Of a stretch of DNA of 64,000 nt, positions 1 to 7,874 are shown one piece after another; within the stretch, counting starts at the first letter, position 1, and each line of letters begins with the position of its first letter. The stretch lies in the NCBI GenBank assembly GCA_964389375.1, contig CAYMDP010000003.1, positions 1-64,000 on the forward strand, in the 5' to 3' direction. Below the pieces are notes generated by a model. It worked only from the letters and a program-made list of their open reading frames with translations. It did not search any database and was not told the DNA's origin. The stretch is from CAYMDP01 sp964389375. GTDB taxonomy: Bacteria; Bdellovibrionota; Bdellovibrionia; Bdellovibrionales; UBA1609. The position numbers and the translations under genes are program-made.

Positions 1-116
1 GAGACAACAAACATCGATGTCGTTGTAATATTTAAACTTGAGATCCCCATGCTCAACATCAAGCAAAAGAAGAAAATAAGACTTAATAGCGGAAGTTTTT
101 TTTCAAATTGAATCAA
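1..116 (-). CDS. Start of a membrane or secreted protein, cut by the window edge
   Basis: An open frame runs leftward off the window from a TTG codon at 116, preceded by AGGA eight bases upstream. The 38 visible residues are a short charged start (MIQFEKK) followed by a strongly hydrophobic stretch (LPLLSLIFFFCLMLSMGIS), which is what a signal peptide or N-terminal membrane anchor looks like. No family can be named from this much sequence. The start codon is inferred from the ribosome-binding site and the hydrophobic segment; the remainder lies outside the window. Confidence 0.45.
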   Translation of the reverse strand, partial: MIQFEKKLPLLSLIFFFCLMLSMGISSLNITTTSMFVV

Positions 117-275
117 GTTGGAATTCCTAGGTTGAATTTATAAAAAGTTAGTTGATCCGAGACCTGCTGTCAAAGCCGTATTGCAGGGGATCTGGTAGAG
201 GGGATTGATACGCAATAGGCTTATTGAAAACATAGCAGATAAAAAGGGCAGCCGGCTTTAAAGAAAAATATTATT

Positions 276-303
276 GGTTTGGATCAGCGAACTCATCCAA
301 ACC
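276..303 (-). terminator. Rho-independent terminator after the glycine-rich lipoprotein gene
   Basis: A perfect 9-bp stem (GGTTTGGAT / ATCCAAACC) with a 10-nt loop lies just past the stop codon of the minus-strand lipoprotein gene. Read on the minus strand it is followed by an A/T stretch containing a run of five Ts, the expected layout of an intrinsic terminator. Confidence 0.6.
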
Positions 304-313
304 CATCTAAGCC

Positions 314-3064
314 CTAGAAGCAAAGCTGTCCGAATCTCGAGAACTGAGAGGTGACTTCATTTTGGTTCACGACACCGGGGTTTCCAACATTTGCCCCGGA
401 GCCTCCGAGTACGCTCGTGTTTAGGATGGGATTTGCAATTGCACCTTGGCAATAGACTAAATTAACACTTCCGCCGCCTCCACCACCGCCATTTTCTGTG
501 GCAGCAACTCCGGCAAGGCCGCCGAGGGCTCGAACTTCAAGTGTTTGTGCGCCCGCACTCGTCAAGTTTCTAAAGAAGGTATTCACACTTCCACCACCAC
601 CACCGCCAGCGCCGTAATCCGTCGTGTTACCACCCATCCCACCATTTGCGGTGATAAAGGCAGGAGAAGAGCTTCCAGATAAATTCAAGGTATTCGTAAT
701 TAGATAAATGATTCCGCCGCCAATTCCTCCAGCGGCACCACCCCCATCAGCGCCACCACCGCCGCCGCCAAAATAATATAAGAAATCGGACCCGTAGCCG
801 CCCCCACCACCGCCGGTTCCCATCCCACCGAGAGCGACTCCAGCAGAGTTTCCTCCAGAGCCAATTCCACCACCGCCAGCACCGCTTGCGGTCGTCGTAC
901 CAGACTGTCCGCCGCCGCTACTTGTACCCGCAAAAGAAAGCCCCTGTCGGCCGGCACCGTCTTGAGAGCCCATACCACCCTCATAACCCACACTATTCGC
1001 ATTTAGCCCGGCATTGTCGCTCATCGCGAGAGTGCCGCTTACCCGAAGCGCAAGGATTCCGCCGGCAGCAGGTGTGCCCATCACGAGCGGGTACGCGATC
1101 AGTTCTCGAGTGGGTTCTATCGTAAGATTTCCAAACTCAATAATTCGGCTGGCCATTACATAACAGTGTGGGCCCGAGTTATTTGGATCTTGTTGTAAAT
1201 TCGAATTTCCCACCAAGTAGTCTAAAAAGCTTCCAGCAGGCACAACAAAACGATCTGGAGCGGCAAGGATCGAATAGATTCGCGCCGTCGCTGAAGTGTG
1301 TGGGCCAACACTTGGTAGGCCAGGCATTGCACAGCCGCCGCCGTTTTCAGAAACAACAGTTAAAAGAATGTCGTCGCCGGCCTGGAAAGACGCCAAACTA
1401 TTTGCCCCGGCGATATCAAGCTGAAGATAATGGCTCGCGAGTCGAGTCACTGCCGAGACTTGAGCGTCTCCGCCCCGCAAGTTTATATTTGAGATACTGG
1501 TAATATCTTGACCGACGTTAACCGTGAAATCGTGGTCTGTACCTGCGCCCGCAACTTTTCGTCCAAACTTTGGCTCAGAGCAATTTCCACTACAGCGAGA
1601 GCGGATAAAGCTACTGGTATACTGACCGTTTTGGAAAAAGGGGCAGACCGCAAATTGATAGCCCCACAAGTTCGAACTATCCAAAGCGGGTAGGCCTGCA
1701 GATCCGCCAACAAAATTATATTCCAGGGCGCTATTTGGAAGTGTAGCAATCTCAGAAAAACCCTTTTCGGCAAGGTCACTACAGGTTTCATCGCCACCAC
1801 CGCCATCGCTTCCGGGACTGGTGCTGTATTTTCCCATGACACGAAATCCGCCAAGGCCATCTGCAGCGCCAGGCGCGATCTTCCAAAACATTTTATAAGT
1901 CAGAATCGAGGAATTGATCCAGGGATAAAGACCCAGATGATTGTCGTAATCTTTTCCTGGGTCCACACTTAAAAACGGTCCATTTCTGCCGACCGAACCG
2001 CCACGTTCTCCAGATGTCATGTTATGATAAAACCTCATGGATACGTTCGGATCCGAACACGTCGCGCTGTTATAGTAGTCCGAGTAAGTTGTGACCGGAT
2101 AGTCTGCCGCACCTGTTGCAATTTTCCTTAAGGTCGAGGCTCCCCCAGCAGGATCCCAGGCCAAGCGATTTGTATAGTTGGCATCTAGGTAATCTCTTTC
2201 AACCCCCTCCAAACGATTCAAAAAGCAGACGTACTTTGAACTAAAATCAACCGGGCTTGCCGTTGGGGTTTTAAAAAATCCAATTTTAAACTCGGTCGCG
2301 GATTCGACGCGACCATCGTCGCCTTGCCGAAAAGATGTCGGCTTTTCGAAGCGAGAGGTTCTCGAATTGGCGTCATCGATTCCAGAGAAATAATTTGAGG
2401 TCTCGGTAAATGGACCAAATATTGTTTCTCCGGTGCTGGCCAGAGAATAGCTGACGTTGATCCCGCCGCCAGGATGAAAGATTTCAAACCATCCATTGAG
2501 GATGTCGTATTTCATCAAATTCATTTTTGGACGGTTGTTTGGCGGGTGGATGTGGAAGATCATTTGACCCGTGGGTCCACCAGTGTTTGAGGTAAAAAGT
2601 CGACCCATCGATCGGTACTGTTTTGAAGAGCTTCCCATCGAAGTTGCAATGATGGTGACTAGGTTATCCCCAGCAACGATGTTGTGGGCCACGTCCCCGT
2701 ATCTAAAAATCATCAATCCGTCCGTAGAGCTTTCGTAAACTCCTAAAAACTGAATCAAAGCACTGCCTGTGGGCACTTTATCTAAAACGAGTTCTGGGGT
2801 GGCTGCCGAGGTGGAATTCGCTGAGTCCTCATCGCGAAATTCAAATTCGTATACCTTAGGACCCTGGCCAGGAAGCTGAATGTTAAAAACCGCAAAACCG
2901 AGTTTATGGGAGGCGGGTATTGTTTGGGCCTGCTCACCATCAGTCGACGAAAGCGGAAGCGAAAGTCTTAAGGTCGACGTCGCTGGGGTTCTTGTGCAGC
3001 CGAATTGAAAGGAAATAAAAATTCCAAAAAGCATTAAGACCAAGCTGTTCTTCATACGTCCCAC
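314..3064 (-). CDS. Large secreted lipoprotein with glycine-rich C-terminal region
   Basis: A 916-residue protein whose start has a charged MKNS, a hydrophobic stretch and a lipobox-like FQFGC, so it is probably a lipoprotein anchored at Cys23. Residues about 35-640 show no family I recognise and contain many aromatic and Ser/Thr/Asn residues, with several cysteines. From about residue 690 to 870 there are long glycine runs (GGGGGGYG, GGGGGGADGG), a low-complexity pattern seen in surface-exposed bacterial proteins. The frame begins at a GTG with AGAGGA upstream; an in-frame ATG three codons later is an equally good start. It is monocistronic, divergent from the GNAT-nitrilase gene and followed by a terminator. 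A surface or outer-membrane location is inferred, and the function is unknown. Confidence 0.8.
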   Translation of the reverse strand: MGRMKNSLVLMLFGIFISFQFGCTRTPATSTLRLSLPLSSTDGEQAQTIPASHKLGFAVFNIQLPGQGPKVYEFEFRDEDSANSTSAATPELVLDKVPTGSALIQFLGVYESSTDGLMIFRYGDVAHNIVAGDNLVTIIATSMGSSSKQYRSMGRLFTSNTGGPTGQMIFHIHPPNNRPKMNLMKYDILNGWFEIFHPGGGINVSYSLASTGETIFGPFTETSNYFSGIDDANSRTSRFEKPTSFRQGDDGRVESATEFKIGFFKTPTASPVDFSSKYVCFLNRLEGVERDYLDANYTNRLAWDPAGGASTLRKIATGAADYPVTTYSDYYNSATCSDPNVSMRFYHNMTSGERGGSVGRNGPFLSVDPGKDYDNHLGLYPWINSSILTYKMFWKIAPGAADGLGGFRVMGKYSTSPGSDGGGGDETCSDLAEKGFSEIATLPNSALEYNFVGGSAGLPALDSSNLWGYQFAVCPFFQNGQYTSSFIRSRCSGNCSEPKFGRKVAGAGTDHDFTVNVGQDITSISNINLRGGDAQVSAVTRLASHYLQLDIAGANSLASFQAGDDILLTVVSENGGGCAMPGLPSVGPHTSATARIYSILAAPDRFVVPAGSFLDYLVGNSNLQQDPNNSGPHCYVMASRIIEFGNLTIEPTRELIAYPLVMGTPAAGGILALRVSGTLAMSDNAGLNANSVGYEGGMGSQDGAGRQGLSFAGTSSGGGQSGTTTASGAGGGGIGSGGNSAGVALGGMGTGGGGGGYGSDFLYYFGGGGGGADGGGAAGGIGGGIIYLITNTLNLSGSSSPAFITANGGMGGNTTDYGAGGGGGGSVNTFFRNLTSAGAQTLEVRALGGLAGVAATENGGGGGGGSVNLVYCQGAIANPILNTSVLGGSGANVGNPGVVNQNEVTSQFSRFGQLCF

Positions 3065-3208
3065 CGAATCCTCTGAAAGTAGATTATGCTTAACAAATAC
3101 TTATCGTCATATCGAGGCCCTGGATTTAGGCCGAGTCTCATATTCAAACATAAAATTTGCGTCTTAAAGTGGCCCATGTTCTTAGCGTCGTGACTTTGCA
3201 GGGCCTCT

Positions 3209-4798
3209 GTGAAAAATTGTCTCAATATGGTATCTACAAAAAAGACAATTCATCGCCTAGTGATTCGAAATGCTACAGTCGACGACATCGAACAGATCTC
3301 GGATGTCATCGAGCGAGTTTACGAGGGAATGCCCCCTTATCCGAAAGACAAACTCAAAGCACAAATTTTAAACTTTCCCGAGGGCTGTTTTGTTGCTGAG
3401 TCCGGAAAAATCATTGTTGGATATTGTGCTTCGCTGCGAATTGCTCCAGAAAAGGCACTAAAGCCCCACACTTGGCGTGAAATTACAGGTGGGGGATATG
3501 GGACCACTCATGAGCGGACCGGCGAAGTGCTTTATGGCTATGAAGTTTGCGTAGACCCGGAGTTTAGAAATCTACGAATCGGGGAGCGATTTTACAATGA
3601 ACGTAAAAAATTGGCCAGGCATCTTCGCCTGCGCGGAATTGTGTTTGCTGGACGGGTTTCAAGGTTAGCTGAAAAAATTGAAGATGTTGGCTCTGTGGAA
3701 AAGTATGTGGAGTTGGTGAAGAAGAAGAAAATTCAAGATCCAAGCCTTTCTTTTCAGTTTCGAAATGGATTCGAAGTTGCGGGAGTTTTTAAAGACTATC
3801 TTCCTTTAGACAAAGAATCTCTTGGTTACGGAATTCTTTTGATGTGGAAGAACCCTTCATTTGAAGAAATCGGAAAAATTCAGCCGGGCCCCAGACGGGT
3901 CACAAATGATATCGTGCGAGTGGCGACAGTCCAATACCGCCAGCGACGGATCCGGTCCTTTAAAGAATTTGAAGAGATGGTCAGATACTTTGTAGATGTC
4001 GTGGCGGATTACAAATCAGATTTTGTCGTTTTCCCAGAGCTTTTTTCTTTGCAACTTCTTTCAATTGAAAATGAGCAACAAAAGCCCCATCAAGCCATCG
4101 AAAAAATGACGAAGTACACGGATGACTTTAAAGCCATGTTTCGAAAAATGGCGATCAAGTACAATATCAATATTATTGGTGGATCTCATCCGACAAAAGT
4201 TGGGGATAAAATCCAAAACATCTCTTACGTATTTTTGCGCGACGGAACAGTGGTCGCTCAGCCTAAGATCCATCCAACGCCGAACGAAAGATATTGGTGG
4301 AACATTGAGGGCGGAGATTATGTTTCTGCTATTCAAACGGATTGTGGACCCATTGGGGTCTTAGTTTGTTACGACACGGAATTTCCTGAGCTGACGCGGC
4401 ATCTGGTCAACCAAGGGATTCGAATTCTTTTTGTTCCTTTTTTAACAGACGAGCGCCAGGGATACTGCCGAGTGCGCTACTGCTGCCAGGCTCGGGCCGT
4501 AGAAAATCAAATTTATGTGGCTATGTCGGGGAGTGTGGGAAATCTTCCCAACGTAAACAATATTGATATTCATTATGCGCAAAGCTGCATTCTTACACCT
4601 TGTGATTTTTCTTTCGCCCGAGATGGAGTAGCGGCCGACACCACGCCAAATGTTGAGACCGTTGCCATCGCAGATTTAAGAATGGATTCATTGATGGAAG
4701 CCCGAAGCTCTGGAACGGTTCGAAATCTAAAAGACCGTAGACACGATCTTTACAGCGTAAAGTGGCACGGAAAAAGTCTTGGCGACGAAAAGACTTAA
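3209..4798 (+). CDS. GNAT acetyltransferase fused to carbon-nitrogen hydrolase (nitrilase superfamily)
   Basis: A two-domain cytoplasmic protein of 529 residues. Residues about 15-210 resemble a GNAT N-acyltransferase, with the acetyl-CoA-binding beta4-alpha3 region around YGYEVCVDPEFRNLRIGERF. Residues about 230-515 are a nitrilase-superfamily amidohydrolase with the full catalytic triad visible: Glu277 (FPELF), Lys353 (PKIHPTP) and Cys387 (VCYDTEFPE). Fused GNAT/nitrilase proteins are a known architecture, but the substrate is not established; the pairing suggests transfer and hydrolysis of an acyl or amide group on a small molecule. It begins at GTG 3209, or possibly at ATG 3227. It stands alone, convergent with rmuC. 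Confidence 0.85.
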   Translation: MKNCLNMVSTKKTIHRLVIRNATVDDIEQISDVIERVYEGMPPYPKDKLKAQILNFPEGCFVAESGKIIVGYCASLRIAPEKALKPHTWREITGGGYGTTHERTGEVLYGYEVCVDPEFRNLRIGERFYNERKKLARHLRLRGIVFAGRVSRLAEKIEDVGSVEKYVELVKKKKIQDPSLSFQFRNGFEVAGVFKDYLPLDKESLGYGILLMWKNPSFEEIGKIQPGPRRVTNDIVRVATVQYRQRRIRSFKEFEEMVRYFVDVVADYKSDFVVFPELFSLQLLSIENEQQKPHQAIEKMTKYTDDFKAMFRKMAIKYNINIIGGSHPTKVGDKIQNISYVFLRDGTVVAQPKIHPTPNERYWWNIEGGDYVSAIQTDCGPIGVLVCYDTEFPELTRHLVNQGIRILFVPFLTDERQGYCRVRYCCQARAVENQIYVAMSGSVGNLPNVNNIDIHYAQSCILTPCDFSFARDGVAADTTPNVETVAIADLRMDSLMEARSSGTVRNLKDRRHDLYSVKWHGKSLGDEKT

Positions 4799-4901
4799 TG
4801 CAGAGAAATGTCTAGTTGCTGAAGTTACATCGACGAACTCAATGAGTTCGGAAGCAAAGAATAAGACCCATCAAGAACCTAGGAATTAAAGTCGGGAAGA
4901 C

Positions 4902-6308
4902 TTAAATTTCTGGGGATTCCTCTAGGGCCACAGAAGCGTTTAAACTTCCAAGGCTTTCGGGAAGCTCTTTGACACTTTTTACTCCAAGGTCTTCAAGTTT
5001 TTTAGCTTGAGTTAAAACTCTGCGCTCTAGCCTCATGGATCCGATTTCATATTCTTGTTTGGCTTTATCCAAAAATTTTCCAATATTCGTGTAGGCCTCT
5101 AAAAAGTCACAAAGTCGTTTGTGCAGCTCTTGGCCCACTTCAGATATTCTGTGGGCGTTTTCCGCAAGTTTTTCTTCATTCCAACCAAATCGGATAACCT
5201 TTAACAGTCCAATCAAAGTCGGAGGCGTTGCGATCAATACTTTTTTCTGCAAGGCAAACTCAACTAAGTCCGGCTCACTTTCAAGTGCGGCATACAGAAA
5301 AGACTCGTTCGGTAGAAACATCACTGTGAAATCAGCAGCATCTTTGACAGAGTCATTATAGGCCCGAGTCGACAATCTTTTTACGTGGTCTTTCACGTGG
5401 CGGCCGTGTCGCGCCATTTCAGTCGCGCGAAGCTCTTCGGTCGTCGCCTCTAAAGAACTCATAAAGGCATCGATGGGTGTTTTTGCATCAACGACAACCA
5501 CTCGTCCGCCGGGCATTCTGACGGTCATGTCAGGAATCAGCTTTTGTCCATCCTCATCTGTCGTAATGTCCTGAAAGCTAACATCAGCAAACTCGGACAT
5601 CCCGGCAAGCTCGACACAATTTCGCAGTTGAACTTCTCCCCAGCGCCCACGCACGTGAGGCTTTTTAAGAGCGTCTTTTAGCGCAGAGGTCTCTTTAGTC
5701 AGAGTGGCGTTGGATTCTACCACGCGCCTAATTTCGGTTTCGATCGTCTGAAAGGAGCTTTGTCTTTGTTTTTCGATTTCAGTCAGTTGAAAGTTATACT
5801 TATCGAGTGTCGTCGAAATCGGAGTTAGCAAATCCCGAATCGATTGATGCCGTTTTTCTAAGTCGGACTTCGCAAGAGAGGATTCCTTATCAAGGACAGA
5901 TTTTGCCAGCTCTAAAAACTGTTTTGTATTTCCCTCAAGCGCCGTTGAAGCCAAACTTTTGAAGGCGTCCTGAAGACTTTGTTTGGCCTCCTCAAGAAGT
6001 TTTCTTTCTTTTTCAGAAGCCTGCTCTAAATTGCGAGCGGCACTTTCAGCTTTGGCCCGCAGCTCGACCGCAATGAGATGCTCTTTTCTTAACTGATCCA
6101 GCTCCAGGCTGATTCCACCGATTCGTTTTTGAGCCTCCGAGTTTTGAACCTCAAGACTGGCTTTCTCGCGATTTAACAACAACAAGGTCTGATTCTGATC
6201 CCGAAGCTGTTGAGTCAGCTGATTTTTAATGCGCCAAAGAAAAAGAGCCCCGAGACCTGCAAAAACAAACAGCGCAAGCAAAAGACCAAATGAAAACTGC
6301 AAAGACAT
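4902..6308 (-). CDS. rmuC: DNA recombination protein RmuC
   Basis: A 468-residue protein with one N-terminal membrane segment (FSFGLLLALFVFAGLGALFLW), a long coiled coil over residues about 30-200, and a C-terminal RmuC domain. The domain carries the family signature regions GRWGEVQLRNCVELAGM, VVVDAKTPIDAF and the nuclease-fold stretch FLPNESFLYAALE. RmuC is known in E. coli as a protein that limits inversion at short inverted repeats, with a PD-(D/E)XK-like nuclease fold. Start ATG 6308 follows a GGGGG ribosome-binding site. Its presence next to a cluster of long inverted repeats may be a coincidence. Confidence 0.92.
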   Translation of the reverse strand: MSLQFSFGLLLALFVFAGLGALFLWRIKNQLTQQLRDQNQTLLLLNREKASLEVQNSEAQKRIGGISLELDQLRKEHLIAVELRAKAESAARNLEQASEKERKLLEEAKQSLQDAFKSLASTALEGNTKQFLELAKSVLDKESSLAKSDLEKRHQSIRDLLTPISTTLDKYNFQLTEIEKQRQSSFQTIETEIRRVVESNATLTKETSALKDALKKPHVRGRWGEVQLRNCVELAGMSEFADVSFQDITTDEDGQKLIPDMTVRMPGGRVVVVDAKTPIDAFMSSLEATTEELRATEMARHGRHVKDHVKRLSTRAYNDSVKDAADFTVMFLPNESFLYAALESEPDLVEFALQKKVLIATPPTLIGLLKVIRFGWNEEKLAENAHRISEVGQELHKRLCDFLEAYTNIGKFLDKAKQEYEIGSMRLERRVLTQAKKLEDLGVKSVKELPESLGSLNASVALEESPEI

Positions 6309-6449
6309 AATACCCCCGAAAACGACTCTGTTTTATAGGCCGACCGCCATTCCAGAGCAAGCCACAACGCACTTTCAAAATATTGCTCAGGGCTCCAATG
6401 TACTTCCGTCGAATGTTTCTCAACTGATAAAGCGCATTTCATCCCGCAA

Positions 6450-6502
6450 GGTACGCCGATCCTTTCTGCGACTGATTGGGTCGCAAAAAGGATCGGCGTG
6501 CC
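6450..6502. repeat. Imperfect palindrome, copy 1 of a two-copy hairpin family
   Basis: Arms of 23 nt (beginning GGTACGCCGATCC) and a 7-nt loop form a near-perfect hairpin with only two positions departing from Watson-Crick complementarity. The same stem sequence recurs at 19664-19728, where it is perfect and longer. It lies in the 536-bp non-coding gap upstream of rmuC, whose remaining sequence I can only assign to this and the following element. Confidence 0.8.
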
Positions 6503-6590
6503 TATTGGTAATGATTTGGCAGGCATCAAAGGTCTGAGCCACCATTTTAAAAGGAAAACCCCATTCTTGTTTAGCGAAGCCACAAAATCG

Positions 6591-6705
6591 GGCGCCCTCG
6601 AGAAATTAAAGGGGCTCTGATCGGGCCTCCGCGGTCCAGGATGGACCGGGCGGTGAGGCAGGAAGCCGTGCCCGATCAGAGCCCCTTTAATTTCTCGAGG
6701 GCGCC
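6591..6705. repeat. Long perfect inverted repeat around a conserved 52-nt core, copy 1
   Basis: Left arm 6591-6625 and right arm 6671-6705 are perfect reverse complements (35 bp, including the GGGC/GCCC ends of the core). Between them lies a core, shared with the element at 62448-62580 with a single base change. The core contains two small hairpins, GGTCC-AGGAT-GGACC and GGC-AGGAA-GCC, so as RNA it would fold as a long stem carrying two branches with AGGA in both loops. A T run follows the right arm (GTTTTT) and an A-rich stretch precedes the left arm, so it could also act as a transcription terminator. It lies between the divergent rmuC and the 6845 gene. Open frames crossing it on the minus strand are not considered genes. 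Confidence 0.85.
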
Positions 6706-6844
6706 GTTTTTGGGTGCTGATGCGTCCACGGGGACAATTTTTGCCCCCCGCCCTCAATCTGTTTGGGGCTCGCCCTGGCACAAGCTTTGAAGATTCATAT
6801 CGAACCTAAGGGAATTCAATCTTTTAGGCCCAGGAGAAAAAGTC

Positions 6845-7417
6845 GTGCGTCATCTGATCCTAGCTCTAGTTATTACTTTATTTTCACAGACAACGCTTGC
6901 TCAGGGAGAGGCTCAAGAGGCCGGCTCTTTACTTTCATTTAATGAATGGAAAGAGGCTCAAGTTTTAGAATTTCAAAATTCCGTCGTGCGCCTCTCAAAT
7001 CGAATTCAGTTAATTAAAACTGGACGTTATCAACCGGAAGAGGGGCCGACCCTTGCCGATTCCGGCGCGTCTAGATCACTTCCTGGAGAAGGATTTCGCT
7101 TAAAAAGAGCCGGGACCGGAAAAGATCTTTTAGTGCAAACCGAGCGTGAATTAAAAAGAGCCAGTGAGCGACTTCAATATGCACAAGGTCTTACGATGGA
7201 TGACTATGTGGCCATCTACTTGGCTCAGTATAAAAAGGATGAAGTTGCGGTTCGAAATCTATTAGACCGCCTGTCTAAAGACGAGCTTTCAAGCCTTCTT
7301 CGCGCGACGATTGGTGGCTCTGCGCCAGACGAAGTGGTCGAGGACCGAGGTCGTTCAAAAAAGATTGAAGCCCTCGCCGGTGAAGTGGTGGAATCTCGTA
7401 ACCTCCCAAAAATGTAG
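6845..7417 (+). CDS. Secreted protein of unknown function
   Basis: A 190-residue protein with a clear signal peptide (MRHLILALVITLFSQTTLA, cut before QGEAQ), probably exported to the periplasm. The mature part is charged and mostly helical, with predicted coiled-coil-like stretches around residues 30-60 and 105-125 and no cysteines. It starts at GTG with AGGAG upstream. It lies 134 bp before groES, but groES has its own promoter, so the two are probably not one operon. I recognise no family. Confidence 0.75.
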   Translation: MRHLILALVITLFSQTTLAQGEAQEAGSLLSFNEWKEAQVLEFQNSVVRLSNRIQLIKTGRYQPEEGPTLADSGASRSLPGEGFRLKRAGTGKDLLVQTERELKRASERLQYAQGLTMDDYVAIYLAQYKKDEVAVRNLLDRLSKDELSSLLRATIGGSAPDEVVEDRGRSKKIEALAGEVVESRNLPKM

Positions 7418-7484
7418 ATAAGTAACTGTAATTACAGGACTTATCGATCACGCCCCAAAACTCCCATAAAAAAGAATTTGGCCT

Positions 7485-7514
7485 CCCTTGACAGAAACTT
7501 ATACGGGTCCATAT
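7485..7514 (+). promoter_or_regulatory. Sigma32-like heat-shock promoter of groES-groEL
   Basis: CCCTTGAC at 7485-7492 and GGTCCATAT at 7506-7514 resemble the sigma32 boxes CCCTTGAA and CCCCATNT, with 14 bp between CTTGAC and GTCCAT, within the range seen for heat-shock promoters. TTGACA at 7488-7493 could also serve a housekeeping sigma factor. I see no CIRCE inverted repeat (TTAGCACTC type) here, so HrcA control is not supported. Confidence 0.6.
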
Positions 7515-7551
7515 TGAACTCGCTTCAGTTAAATTTTTAAGGAGGTTCTAA

Positions 7552-7854
7552 ATGGCAAGCGCTAAGTTAAACGTTCGTCCCTTGCATGACCGCATTTTGG
7601 TGCGTCGTATGGCAGAAGACGAAAAAACGTCTGGTGGGATCATCATTCCAGATACAGCAAAAGAAAAGCCCCAGCGTGGAGAAGTGGTTGCTACCGGTAA
7701 AGGTCGTATCACTGAGGATGGCAAAAATCTTCCTCTAGAAGTTCGCTCAGGCGACAGAGTCTTGTTTAGCAAATACGCAGGCACAGAACTTAAGCTCAAC
7801 GGCGAAGAGTATTTGATGATGCGTGAAGAAGATGTTCTTGGTGTTTTTAACTAA
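7552..7854 (+). CDS. groES: Co-chaperonin GroES
   Basis: A 100-residue GroES of usual family length. It shows the typical N-terminal beta-barrel start NVRPLHDRILVRR, the mobile loop EDEKTSGGIIIPDTAKEKPQ that docks onto GroEL, and the C-terminal YLMMREEDVLGV. As a heptameric lid it closes the GroEL folding chamber in the cytoplasm. A strong ribosome-binding site (AAGGAGG) precedes the ATG, and groEL starts 20 bp after the stop, so the two form the usual operon under the heat-shock-like promoter upstream. Confidence 0.98.
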   Translation: MASAKLNVRPLHDRILVRRMAEDEKTSGGIIIPDTAKEKPQRGEVVATGKGRITEDGKNLPLEVRSGDRVLFSKYAGTELKLNGEEYLMMREEDVLGVFN

Positions 7855-7874
7855 ATTGAATTGAGGAAATTAAT

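Noticed and set aside
700..1002. Open frame antisense or out of frame within the glycine-rich lipoprotein gene
   Set aside because: Produced by the low-complexity GGC/GGT codons; no start signal and composition without meaning.
4834..4850. CGAACTCA/TGAGTTCG hairpin between the nitrilase and rmuC genes as terminator
   Set aside because: Loop of one base and no T run on either strand; too weak to call.
6215..6781. Open frame on the minus strand through the core element, sharing the peptide GHGFLP.RPVHPGPRRP with a frame at 62351-62551
   Set aside because: The shared peptide comes only from the conserved DNA core. The frames otherwise have nothing in common, cross palindromic arms and lack good starts.
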